Source of the DNA: G963708235 sp963708235
GTDB lineage: Bacteria > Actinomycetota > Acidimicrobiia > Spongiisociales > UBA5794
Direction: 5' to 3'
DNA: 64,000 nucleotides
Assembly: GCA_963708235.1 (NCBI GenBank)
Contig: OY970200.1
Span: 1,736,001-1,800,000 of the forward strand
In this document: positions 34,312-43,014 of the stretch, one piece after another
How positions within the stretch are numbered: position 1 is the stretch's first letter
How the letters are laid out: the number at the start of each line of letters is the position of its first letter
Notes under the pieces: model-generated
What the model was told of the DNA's origin: nothing
What the model saw: the letters and a program-made list of their open reading frames with translations, nothing else
Databases searched by the model: none
Program-made: the position numbers and the translations under genes

Positions 34312-35328
34312 TCAGCCCCCGTGGTCACCGGCAGCGAGCCGGGCGAGAACCTGCCCCAACCGGACGGGATCGTGGAGCGGCCACGGAGACGCCGGGTCGG
34401 CCAACTCGGCGAAGACGACGTCGACGCCGAAGGTGGCAAGCACCTCGGGGTCCATGGCTACCGGTTGGAGTGGTGGTTCAACCGTGACCTGCCCGGACTC
34501 GGAGACGATAGTAGTCGGAGGGCGGATGCCGGTGAGGTCGAGCACCGCCTTGAGGTGGTCCGCCCCGTCCATCCCGAGCGTCTCACTGTCCTGCGTGATG
34601 AGATTGCCCACGTACACCAGGTCTGCCGGGGATCGACCGATCGCCTCGACGAGGCCGGGGACGGCCAGGGCGGCGATCACCGAGGTGTAGAGGCTGCCCG
34701 GTCCGAGCACGATCTGGTTCGCCGAGATGATGGCATCGATGGCACGGGGGCTTGCGGTGGCGCTCGCCGGCTCCACCGAGATCGCCGAGATGGTGCCGTG
34801 GCAGCGGGAGATGAGGTCCTGCCCGCTGACCCTCTCCCCGTCGACCGATGCGACCAGCCGGAGATGTTCGGCGGCGGCGGGGATCACCGAGCCCCGGGTG
34901 TCCAGAAGCCGTTCGGCGTAGAGCAATGCCGGCTCGAAGCCGCCTTCGAGGTCGGCGAGGGCGGCGATGATGAGATTGCCCAGCGAATGACCCTCGACGT
35001 CGGCGCCCTCGAAGCGGTATTCGAACAGGTGTCTCCACGGCGACGCCTCCGGGCTGAGCGCCAGCAGACATCTTCGGATATCCCCCGGTGGAGGGATCGC
35101 CAGTGCCGGCGACAGCCGTCCCGAGGAACCTCCGTCGTCCGCCACCGTGACGATGGCGCTCACCGCTCCGGCGTAGGTGACGGCGGCCTTCAGGGCGGCG
35201 GCGAGCCCGTGACCACCGCCGATACAGACGACGTGGGGCCCCTCTTCCGCACCACCCGGGGCCGCCTGCGGCGATGGTTCGAGGGTCAGTTCGGGGAGCC
35301 ACCCGCCGCCGGGGCCGGGACCCGTCAC
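34312..35328 (-). CDS. yvcK: YvcK/CofD-like gluconeogenesis factor
   Basis: 338 residues. The signature CIGGGHGLAAALKA followed by VTVADDGGSSGRLS and GDIRRCLLALS identifies the YvcK family, which resembles the CofD 2-phospho-L-lactate transferase fold. YvcK binds UDP-GlcNAc and is linked to cell-wall/central metabolism control. GTG 35326-35328 is 10 bases past the rapZ stop with GAGG upstream; the longer frame overlaps rapZ. No whiA gene follows it, see findings. Confidence 0.9.
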   Translation of the reverse strand: MTGPGPGGGWLPELTLEPSPQAAPGGAEEGPHVVCIGGGHGLAAALKAAVTYAGAVSAIVTVADDGGSSGRLSPALAIPPPGDIRRCLLALSPEASPWRHLFEYRFEGADVEGHSLGNLIIAALADLEGGFEPALLYAERLLDTRGSVIPAAAEHLRLVASVDGERVSGQDLISRCHGTISAISVEPASATASPRAIDAIISANQIVLGPGSLYTSVIAALAVPGLVEAIGRSPADLVYVGNLITQDSETLGMDGADHLKAVLDLTGIRPPTTIVSESGQVTVEPPLQPVAMDPEVLATFGVDVVFAELADPASPWPLHDPVRLGQVLARLAAGDHGG

Positions 35329-35338
35329 CGCTGGTACC

Positions 35339-36292
35339 TCATCCCCCAACCGTACCCGGATCTGGGGTCGCAGGGTCTGAGGTCGCAGGGTCTGGGCTCG
35401 CAGGATCTGGGCCGGCAAGTTCGGGAAGGTCGCGGTGGCGCACCGTGATGTCGGCGTTGCCACCGGAGAGCCGCCGCCCCAACTCCTCGGATATCGCCAC
35501 CGAGCGGTGGCGACCGCCGGTGCACCCGATACCGATGGTGAGGTACTTCTTGCCCTCGGCTTCGAATCGTGGGAGGAGGAACTGGAGCAGGTTCTCGATG
35601 TGGTCGAGGAAGGTGCGCGCATCCTCGGTCTCGAACACATAGTCGGCGACCTCGGGATCGAGACCGGTCAACGGTCGCAACTCGGGTTGCCAGTGCGGGT
35701 TGGGAAGGAACCGGGCATCGAACAGGACATCGACGATGCGGGGCACCCCGCGTTTGAACCCGAAACTGGTCAGATCGACGCGCATCCGCCGGTCGTCCTG
35801 ACGATGGGCGAAGGCCCGCTCGAGATGGCGTCGGAGATCGTGGACGTTGAGGTCGGTGGTGTCGACCACGACATCGGCCATACCTCTGATCTCCTCCGAG
35901 GCGATCCGCTCCCCCGCAATGGCCTCTCCCAGCGAGGGGGCGCTGAAGGGATGCTTGCGGCGGGTCTCTTCGAAACGGTGACCGAGCGTGGCGTCGTCGG
36001 CGTCGAGAAAGAGCACCGTGGTGCGCACTCCCCTGCCGAGCAGTCCCCGCACCGCCTCGTCGAGGTCGTGCGGGGTGACGCCGCCGCGGGTGTCGACCAC
36101 CACCGCCATGCGCGGCAGCCGGCCCTCCACCACCCCGACATGATCGACCACCTCGCCGATGAGGGTCGGGGGCAGATTGTCGACCACGAAGTAGCCGACG
36201 TCCTCGAGGACGTTTGCCGCCTGCGAACGCCCGGCCCCCGACATCCCGGTGACGATGATCACCTGGGGTTCGATCGTCGGTTCGTTGCTCAT
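35339..36292 (-). CDS. rapZ: RNase adapter-type P-loop protein RapZ
   Basis: 317 residues. Walker A GMSGAGRS (16-23, Arg in place of the Lys, common in Actinobacteria), FVVDNLPPTLI, VVVDTRGG, FLDADDATLGHRFEETRRKHPF, and the C-terminal GIGCTGGRHRSVAISEEL motif. RapZ binds amino-sugar metabolites, and in E. coli guides RNase E; the role here is inferred. The last 20 residues are a tandem DPA(S/T) repeat absent from the core family. Overlaps uvrC by four bases. Confidence 0.92.
   Translation of the reverse strand: MSNEPTIEPQVIIVTGMSGAGRSQAANVLEDVGYFVVDNLPPTLIGEVVDHVGVVEGRLPRMAVVVDTRGGVTPHDLDEAVRGLLGRGVRTTVLFLDADDATLGHRFEETRRKHPFSAPSLGEAIAGERIASEEIRGMADVVVDTTDLNVHDLRRHLERAFAHRQDDRRMRVDLTSFGFKRGVPRIVDVLFDARFLPNPHWQPELRPLTGLDPEVADYVFETEDARTFLDHIENLLQFLLPRFEAEGKKYLTIGIGCTGGRHRSVAISEELGRRLSGGNADITVRHRDLPELAGPDPASPDPATSDPATPDPGTVGG
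35362..35410. repeat. 15-bp tandem repeat at the end of rapZ
   Basis: Three imperfect copies of a 15-bp unit like GGTCTGAGGTCGCAG. On the minus strand they encode the pentapeptide DPATS/DPATP repeat at the RapZ C-terminus. The in-frame unit length resembles the tatA/B repeat. Confidence 0.8.
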
Positions 36293-38145
36293 GATCCTCC
36301 GGTCGGCTGCCCGTGGAGCACTCTATAGACATCGGCGGCCACCGCAGGCGGCACTACCGTCGCAAGTTCGGCTTCCTCGGCATCGCGCAGTCGCTTGAGC
36401 GACCCGAACTGGCGGAGCAGGGCACGCTTGCGTGCCGGTCCGATCCCGGCGACCTCATCGAGGACCGAGTCGACCATCCGTTTGCCGCGGATCTGGCGGT
36501 GATAGGTGATGGCGAACCGGTGTGCCTCGTCACGGACCCGTTGCAGGAGGTAGAGCGCCTCCTCGCCGCGAGGAATCACGACCGGGTCGGTGTGGTGGGG
36601 TCGGTAGACCTCTTCGAGTCGCTTGGCGAGACCGACCACGGGGATGTCGAGACCGAGTTCGTCGAGCACCTTCACCGCCCGTCCGAGCTGGCCGGCGCCA
36701 CCGTCGATGACCACCAGCGAAGGGGCGTAGGCGAAACGACCCCGCTCCTCGATCGGAGAGCGACGGTCGGCGAGATAGGCGGTGAAGCGACGCCGCAACA
36801 CCTCCTCCATCGAAGCGAAGTCGTCCTGCCCGTCCACGGTTCGGATCTTGAAACGCCGGTAGTCCGACTTCCTGGGGAGCCCGTCCTCGAACACCACCAT
36901 CGAGGCGACCGTATCGGCGCCCTGGATGGTGGAGATGTCGAAACACTCGATCCGCAGCGGCGGGTCCGGGAGCGACAGATGCTCCTGGAGGCTGCGCAGG
37001 GCACGGGCGCGAGCGTTGTGGTCGCTGCTGCGACGCAACCGGTGCCGGTTGAACTCCTCGCGGGCGTTGGCCGTCGCCGTCTCCATCAAACGACGCTTTG
37101 CGCCGCGCTGCGGCACTCGCAGCGACACCGCGGCGCCTCTGCGGTAAGTGAGCCACTCGGTCCACAGCTGCGGATCGTCGGGCAGCTCCTGGACCAGCAC
37201 CTGGCGGGGAGGACGCTCGGACCCGTAGAGCTGACCGATGAGAACCCCCACCATCTCGGCGTTCGACACATCCTCGACCTTGTCGACCACGGTCGTCTTG
37301 CGCCCGGTGACGCGGCCCTTGACGACATGGAGCACCACCAGCGCCGCCTCCAGATCGTCCTCCTCCAGTGCGATCAGATCGAAGGTCTCGCCACGTTGTG
37401 TCACCAGTTCCTGACGAGCCAGCGCCTTCTCGGCGGCGGCGGCCTGGTCACGCAACCGGGCGGCGGTCTCGTAGTCCTGACGCTGGGCGGCGGCGGCCAT
37501 CTCCACCCGCAACCCGCTGAGCACGTCGTTGCGGTCGCCGTCGAGGAACCCGGCGAGCCCGTCGACGAGCCCGGCGTAGGCAGCGGCATCGACCTCGCCG
37601 ACACACGGTCCGCTGCAGCGTTCGATGTGGAAGAGCAGACACGGTCGTCCCAGGTTCTGGTGGGTCTCGAACTTGCGGTCGGTGCACGTCCGGACCGGGA
37701 AGGTCCGCAGCAGCAGATCGAGGGTCTGGCGGATGGCGTACGCCTGGGCATACGGTCCGAAGTATTCGACACCCTTGCGGCGCTTGCCACGCATCACCGA
37801 CGCCCGAGGCCACTCCTGGTACCGGGTGATCGCCAGGTAGGGGAACGACTTGTCGTCACGGAGCCGGATATTGAACCGGGGGCGGTGCTCCTTGATGAGC
37901 GAGTACTCCAGCATGAGGGCGGCCACCTCGCTGTCGGTGACGATCCACTCCACGTTGGTGGCGGTGTCGACCATGGCCCGGGTCCGGGCTGCCAGATCGC
38001 GCGCAAAATACTGGACGACACGTTTGCGCAGCGATTTCGCCTTCCCGACGTACAGCACCGCATCCTGATGGTCGCGGAAGAGGTACACACCGGGCGAGTC
38101 GGGGATCGATGCGCTCGTAGGGCGCTTCACCATCAGGCGGCTCAT
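36289..38145 (-). CDS. uvrC: excinuclease ABC subunit C
   Basis: 618 residues, the dual-incision nuclease of nucleotide excision repair. GIY-YIG nuclease at the N-terminus (PGVYLFRDHQ...VLYVGKAKSLRKRV), a Cys-rich segment (CTDRKF...CLLFHIERCSGPC), UVR domain (QDYETAARLRDQ), the UvrC RNase H-like endonuclease (IECFDISTIQGAD, VIDGGAGQLGRA), and C-terminal helix-hairpin-helix (VAGIGPARKRALLRQFGS). ATG 38143-38145 chosen at the start of homology; no clear ribosome site. First gene of uvrC-rapZ-yvcK. Confidence 0.95.
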   Translation of the reverse strand: MSRLMVKRPTSASIPDSPGVYLFRDHQDAVLYVGKAKSLRKRVVQYFARDLAARTRAMVDTATNVEWIVTDSEVAALMLEYSLIKEHRPRFNIRLRDDKSFPYLAITRYQEWPRASVMRGKRRKGVEYFGPYAQAYAIRQTLDLLLRTFPVRTCTDRKFETHQNLGRPCLLFHIERCSGPCVGEVDAAAYAGLVDGLAGFLDGDRNDVLSGLRVEMAAAAQRQDYETAARLRDQAAAAEKALARQELVTQRGETFDLIALEEDDLEAALVVLHVVKGRVTGRKTTVVDKVEDVSNAEMVGVLIGQLYGSERPPRQVLVQELPDDPQLWTEWLTYRRGAAVSLRVPQRGAKRRLMETATANAREEFNRHRLRRSSDHNARARALRSLQEHLSLPDPPLRIECFDISTIQGADTVASMVVFEDGLPRKSDYRRFKIRTVDGQDDFASMEEVLRRRFTAYLADRRSPIEERGRFAYAPSLVVIDGGAGQLGRAVKVLDELGLDIPVVGLAKRLEEVYRPHHTDPVVIPRGEEALYLLQRVRDEAHRFAITYHRQIRGKRMVDSVLDEVAGIGPARKRALLRQFGSLKRLRDAEEAELATVVPPAVAADVYRVLHGQPTGGS

Positions 38146-38716
38146 GGTAGGGCGCCGACCGCAGGTAACCGCATGACGGAACCCGACCGTGAAGAGGTGG
38201 CACATGGAGAGGTGGCCGGGCCGTTGGGCCCGGCCACCGATCGGAGAAGATCGGCAGTGGGAGGGCAGGGAACGCCGTCGATGAATCGACGTGCGACCCT
38301 CTTTACGACGATCGTGGCGTGAGGCTGCAGCCTGGATGTCGCCAATCCCCTGCCCTTTCGGACCGGAGTGCGCGAGTGGCGTCACCGCAGTGGTGCTACA
38401 GCCACCGATCATCGTCCTCCTACGCCAACCTCCTTCGAGAATCGGAGCCTTCCACCTACGGATAGGCGAAGGCCTACCTCATCGTTCCCCATGGATAGTG
38501 ACCCCACGCCCCCCGACGTGGTGCCTACCACGACCACACTATGGCGCGGTGATCGACGAATCTGAATGGGTCGGCCGCACCAAATGTCTAGACCACACCC
38601 GGAACCCGTGCTGGGCGGTCGATTCCCACGCAGTACACACCCCCGCTACCGGGGTGATTCCCGGTAGCCGCGCCGCCGATACAACGGCGATCCCGCCCCG
38701 GCGACTGCGCCGCTAT
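38146..38716. other. structured non-coding gap upstream of uvrC
   Basis: About 570 bases without a supported gene. It has several hairpins: GGTGGCCGGGCC/GGCCCGGCCACC with a 4-base loop (38211-38238); GCCTTC/GAAGGC (38447-38473) enclosing CCTA/TAGG; and ATAGTG/CACTAT (38495-38542) enclosing CCACG/CGTGG and GTGGT/ACCAC. It may be the uvrC leader or an independent RNA. I could not match it to tmRNA, RNase P or a known riboswitch. Confidence 0.5.
38211..38238. terminator. perfect 12-bp GC hairpin
   Basis: GGTGGCCGGGCC pairs fully with GGCCCGGCCACC across a GTTG loop, 65 bases upstream of the uvrC start. No T-run follows on either strand, so it could be a terminator-like barrier or part of the leader. 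Confidence 0.45.
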
Positions 38717-40560
38717 GTCGCCGTGCGGATGCGAACCCCGAGTCACGACAACTCGCTCTGACACTGCCAGGCAATCGGACCTGGACGCCGCGCCCCGCCC
38801 CGTCTGCGTCCGCAAGCGTCCGCAGCCACCCCGCCCCCCAGGGCGGGGAGGGCCAGAAGGAGACCACGCCCGACGTGGCATGCGAACGTCGTCGTCGCCC
38901 TCCCCGCGCCTCCGATCGCGACCCCGAGCGCCCACAGCCCCCAAGGGCAAAGAGCCCAGAAGGAGACCACGCCCGACGTGGCATGCGAACGTCGTCGTCG
39001 CCCTCCCCGCGCCTCCGATCGCGACCCCGAGCGCCCACAGCACCCCAGGGCGGAGAGGCCAGAAGGAGACAGCCTGTCGACCTGAGGGCAGCGTCCTACC
39101 GCACGACCAGACAAACCTGGGGCGCGTCGTCCCTTTCTTGGCCCTCCCCGCCCCGGGGGGCGGGGTGCCTCCGAGGCTCTGGGAGGAGGCGGGGCGGGGC
39201 GCGAGTTCAGCATCCCTGAACGTCGGATGGTCCCGGCCGGTTGCCCTCACCGTGCGGATGCGAACCCAAGTCACGACAACGCTCGGCGGCACTGCCAGGC
39301 AATCGGACCTGGGACGCGTCGTCCCATTCTTGGCCCTCCCCGCCCCGGGGGGCGGGGCGCCTCCGAGGCTCTGGGAGGAGGTGGGGCGGGGTGCCTCCGA
39401 GGCTCTGGGAGGAGGTGGGGCGGGGTGCCTCCGAGGCTCTGGGAGGAGGCGGGGCGGGGCGCGAGTTCAGCATCCCTGAACATCGGATGATCCCGGCCGG
39501 TTGCCCTCACCGTGCGGATGCGAACCCCAAGTCACGACAACGCTCGGCGGCACTGCCAGGCAATCGGACCTGGGACGCGTCGTCCCATTCTTGGCCCTCC
39601 CCGCCCCGGGGGACGAGGTGCCACCGAGGCCCTGGGAGGAGGCGGGGCGGGGCGCGAGTTCAGCATCCCTGAACATCGGATGATCCCGGCCGGTTGCCCT
39701 CACCGTGCGGATGCGAACCCCAAGTCACGACAACGCTCGGCGGCACTGCCAGGCAATCGGACCTGGGGCGCGTCGTCCCATTCTTGGCCCTCCCCGCCCC
39801 GGGGGACGAGGTGCCACCGAGGCCCTGGGAGGAGGCGGGGCGGGGCGCGAGTTCAGCATCCCTGAACATCGGATGGTCCCGGCCGGTTGCCCTCACCGTG
39901 CGGATGCGAACCCCAAGTCACGACAACTCTCGGCGGCACTGCCAGGCAATCGGACCTGGGGCGCGTCGTCCCATTCTTGGCCCTCCCCGCCCCGGGGGAC
40001 GAGGTGCCACCGAGGCCCTGGGAGGAGGCGGGGCGGGGCGCGAGTTCAGCATCCCTGAACATCGGATGGTCCCGGCCGGTTGCCCTCACCGTGCGGATGC
40101 GAACCCCAAGTCACGACAACTCTCGGCGGCACTGCCAGGCAATCGGACCTGGGGCGCGTCGTCCCATTCTTGGCCCTCCCCGCCCCGGGGGACGAGGTGC
40201 CACCGAGGCCCTGGGAGGAGGCGGGGCGGGGCGCGAGTTCAGCATCCCTGAACATCGGATGATCCCGGCCGGTTGCCCTCACCGTGCGGATGCGAACCCC
40301 AAGTCACGACAACGCTCGGCGGCACTGCCAGGCAATCGGACCTGGGGCGCGTCGTCCCTTTCTTGGCCCTCCCCGCCCCGGGGGGCGGGGTGCCACCGAG
40401 GCTCTGGGAGGAGGCGGGGCGGGGCGCGAGTTCAGCATCCCTGAACATCGGATGATCCCGGCCGGTTGCCCTCGCCGTGCGGATGCGAACCCCGAGTCAC
40501 GACAACTCTCGGCGACACTGCCCGATACTCGGACCCAGACGCCGCGCGCCCCGCCCGTCT
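38717..40560. repeat. 193-bp tandem repeat array
   Basis: Units beginning TTGCCCTCACCGTGCGG start at 39241, 39501, 39694, 39887, 40080, 40273 and 40466. Spacing is exactly 193 bp from 39501 on; the 39241 unit is 260 bp because a 34-bp internal segment is expanded. A first unit is split, with its halves at 38717-38784 and 39113-39240. The last unit degenerates after about 40540. Copies are over 95 percent alike by eye. Each contains GTTCAG-CATCC-CTGAAC, and a C-rich arm able to pair with a G-rich arm. 193 is not a multiple of 3, so open frames change frame at each unit and are not protein. Confidence 0.93.
38859..39069. repeat. 103-bp repeat inside the array
   Basis: Two copies of a 103-bp unit (AGGAGACCACGCCCGACGTG... 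) start near 38859 and 38962, with the first bases of a third near 39065. Each holds a CCACG/CGTGG hairpin. The block lies inside the split first 193-bp unit. Confidence 0.85.
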
Positions 40561-40616
40561 GCGTCCGTAAAGCGTCCCGCGGCCGACCCGCCGGTCGATC
40601 GCTGACCGGGTCACGA

Positions 40617-41372
40617 TCAGCCGGTTCGCCAGCGGATCCCGACCAGACGGGGTACGAACTCCTGACCCTGGTATCCGGGGTGAGCGGCGATGGCGTCGGT
40701 GGACAGTGGCCGTTCCTCACACCGTTCCAACCGCCACCCTGCCTCGGCGGCGGTGGTGAGGATCGCACCCAACGGGCGGTGGTGGAAGGTGACGCTCCGG
40801 GTCCCGTCGAGGATCGTGGGGACGGCGCCCGTCTCGAAGTACGGACCCCACCGCCACAGCACCTCGCCGTCGGAGAGGTCGATGATCGGTCCGGAACCGT
40901 CGGCGGTGAACGACGGGTGGTTCGACACCACGACCAAGGACCCTTCGGGTCTCACCACCCGGCGGACCGACTCGAAGAGAGCGCTCAGATCGGCGATGTG
41001 CTCGACCGTCAACACCGCATAGGCGCCGGCCAGCGTCCCGGGTCGGATCCAGGCGAGATCGGGGAGCCGGCACCGCACCACGGGTGCCGCCGACGCCCCC
41101 AACCGGGCCAGATCATGCGAGATGTCGCAACCGATCACCGGTCGGGTCATCCGGCGCAGCATCCGCCCCTCGCCACATCCAAGATCCAGCCACGGGACGT
41201 CGTCGGTACCCGATCGACGGCGGAACGGGTCGCCCCCGGACTCGGCGTCGGGACCAGACCCGGCGCCATCGATCAGCGACAGGGTGAACGGCGCCACATC
41301 GGTTCCGAACACCGCATCGCTGCGGGCCTCGTCGGCCCACCAACCGGCGAGATGCTCCCACTCGTCAGTCAT
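40617..41372 (-). CDS. SAM-dependent methyltransferase
   Basis: 251 residues, class I methyltransferase with motif I WLDLGCGEGRM (61-71), GCDISHDLARLG, and a motif IV-like AVLTVEHIADLSALFESVRR followed by VVRPEGSLVVVSNHP. The first 50 residues resemble a methyltransferase N-terminal cap (WEHLAGWWADEA). Substrate unknown. It stands alone between two tandem-repeat arrays. ATG 41370-41372. Confidence 0.82.
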   Translation of the reverse strand: MTDEWEHLAGWWADEARSDAVFGTDVAPFTLSLIDGAGSGPDAESGGDPFRRRSGTDDVPWLDLGCGEGRMLRRMTRPVIGCDISHDLARLGASAAPVVRCRLPDLAWIRPGTLAGAYAVLTVEHIADLSALFESVRRVVRPEGSLVVVSNHPSFTADGSGPIIDLSDGEVLWRWGPYFETGAVPTILDGTRSVTFHHRPLGAILTTAAEAGWRLERCEERPLSTDAIAAHPGYQGQEFVPRLVGIRWRTG

Positions 41373-41409
41373 CCACCCTCCGATCCGGGCTGTTCACCGG
41401 ATGGCAGAC

Positions 41410-41760
41410 CATACCCGCCGCCTGCCCGCTCCCGGATCGACCGGTGCGTGGGGCAGCGTCGCCGGTCGGCGACATTGTGCCGCCGCCAATGACCGGGTAC
41501 CGGATCATGCCTACCGGCATGGACGTCAGGCCTGCCCGCTGCCGGATCGACCGGTGTGGGGGCAATACACCAGTCGGCAACCGTTTGCCGCCGCCAATGA
41601 CCGGGTACCGGATCATGCCTGCCGGCATGGACGTCAGGCCTGCCGCTCCCGGATCGACCGGTGCGTGGGGCAGCGTCGCCGGTCGGCGACCGTTTGCCGC
41701 CGCCAATGACCGGGTACCGGGTCATGCGTGCGACAATGGACATCACGGCTGCCAGCGCGG
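41410..41760. repeat. tandem repeat of about 110 bp, three copies
   Basis: Units starting CCTGCCCGCTCCCGGATCG begin near 41421, 41531 and 41639 (periods 110 and 108). Each includes GCCGCCGCCAATGACCGGGT and a CATGCC-NNCC-GGCATG hairpin. The period is not a multiple of three and the unit is unrelated to the 193-bp array on the other side of the methyltransferase gene. Confidence 0.88.
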
Positions 41761-41782
41761 CGGCCGGGCCGGGAGGCACCTC

Positions 41783-41908
41783 ATGGGCAGCAAGGACAAG
41801 GGCGGCGGCAAGAGCGCCAAGAAGGTCGCCGCCAAAGACCTCAAGCAGAAGCGTCTCGACAAGCAGGCCAAGCGGGATCCTCAGGCCCGCAAGGCGAAAT
41901 ACGACTGA
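41783..41908 (+). CDS. 41-residue lysine-rich protein
   Basis: ATG 41783-41785 follows GGGAGG by six bases, a strong site. The product MGSKDKGGGKSAKKVAAKDL... is highly basic (about 13 Lys) with Asp/Arg later and ends ARKAKYD. Similar tiny basic proteins occur in Actinobacteria without known function; nucleic-acid or ribosome association is plausible. It lies just after the 110-bp array. Confidence 0.7.
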   Translation: MGSKDKGGGKSAKKVAAKDLKQKRLDKQAKRDPQARKAKYD

Positions 41909-41953
41909 TCACGGCGCCGCCCGGGCACTACCGATGACCACGGCCGCCGCCAC

Positions 41954-42982
41954 ATGACGTTGCCGGCCGATCGACTCCGGGCTGCGATCCTCGCCCCGAT
42001 CTCGTGGCGGGTCCCCCCGAGGAACTACGGACCGTGGGAGCTGTTTGCATCGCTGCTCACCGAGGGGCTGGTTGGGCGCGGGGTCGACGTCACCCTGTTC
42101 GCCAGCAAGGACTCGCTCACCACGGCCCGACTGATCGGCGTCGCTCCCACCGGCTACTCGGAGGACCAGAGCTTCGACGCCAAGGCGTACGAGGCGCTCC
42201 ACATCGCCGCGGCGTTCGAGCGAGCCGGCGAGTTCGACCTCATCCACAACAGCTTCGATTTTCTCCCGCTCACCTACACCCGGCTGGTCGACACACCAAT
42301 CGTCACCACCATCCACGGATTCGCTTCGGATGCCACGCTGCCGGTCTATCAGGAGTACGCCGACCGGGTCGACTACGTGGCGATCAGCGAGGCGGATCGA
42401 CATCCTGCATTGCCGTATGCGGCGACGATTCACCACGGGATCGATCTCGATTCGTTCACGGTCGGTCCCGGGGGAGGATCCCTGGTGTTCTTCGGTCGTA
42501 TCCATCCCGACAAGGGGACGGCGACGGCAATCGAGGCGGCCGCGCTGGCCGGAATCCCCCTCGTCATCGCCGGCATCATCCAGGACCGGGATTACTTCGA
42601 GGAGTCGGTGGCGCCGCACATCGATGGAGACCGGGTGACCTATCTCGGCGCCGTCGGCCCCGACCGCCGTCAGCGCGTCCTCGGAGAAGCGGCGGCGCTG
42701 CTCCATCTGATCGACTTCGACGAACCTTTCGGATTCAGCGTGGTCGAGGCGATGGCATGTGGTACTCCGGTCATTGCCTACCGGCGCGGGTCGATGCCGG
42801 AGATCATCAGCTCAGGGGTCAACGGCTACCTGGTCGGCGATGTCGCCGAGGCGGCCGAGGCGGTGGCGCTCGCCGGCGAGCTCGACCGACACAGCGTCCG
42901 CTCCTCGATCGAGCACCGGTTCCACGCCGACCGGATGGTGGATGACTACCTCGCCCTGTATCGCCGGATCCTGGATCGCTGA
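41954..42982 (+). CDS. GT4-family glycosyltransferase
   Basis: 342 residues, GT-B fold. N-terminal domain starts AAILAPISWRVPPRNYGPWE, with HNSFDFLPL and TIHGF; the C-terminal donor domain has FFGRIHPDKG and the E-x7-E type motif (DEPFGFSVVEAMACGTPVIAYRRGSMPEII). Acts on an unknown acceptor; the family transfers nucleotide-sugar residues with retention. Convergent with a second GT4 gene 32 bases away. Confidence 0.88.
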   Translation: MTLPADRLRAAILAPISWRVPPRNYGPWELFASLLTEGLVGRGVDVTLFASKDSLTTARLIGVAPTGYSEDQSFDAKAYEALHIAAAFERAGEFDLIHNSFDFLPLTYTRLVDTPIVTTIHGFASDATLPVYQEYADRVDYVAISEADRHPALPYAATIHHGIDLDSFTVGPGGGSLVFFGRIHPDKGTATAIEAAALAGIPLVIAGIIQDRDYFEESVAPHIDGDRVTYLGAVGPDRRQRVLGEAAALLHLIDFDEPFGFSVVEAMACGTPVIAYRRGSMPEIISSGVNGYLVGDVAEAAEAVALAGELDRHSVRSSIEHRFHADRMVDDYLALYRRILDR

Positions 42983-43014
42983 CGCCCGTTTGATCGGGTC
43001 GACGGCTGGTGTGA

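Noticed and set aside
38146..38412. N-terminal extension of UvrC to 38412
   Set aside because: The added 89 residues are Arg/Ser/His-rich, not conserved, and cross a perfect 12-bp hairpin; homology starts at 38145.
38146..38716. tmRNA or RNase P RNA
   Set aside because: I looked for the tRNA-like ends of tmRNA and the conserved core of RNase P and did not find them.
39501..40455. Repeated 60-185 residue open frames (MPSPCGCEP..., MRATGRDHP...) on both strands of the array
   Set aside because: They repeat with the 193-bp unit, which is not a multiple of three, so each frame is only the same DNA read in shifting frames; no ribosome sites and no protein-like composition.
38717..40560. CRISPR array
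   Set aside because: Units are 193 bp, nearly identical along their full length, with no unique spacers and no cas genes nearby.
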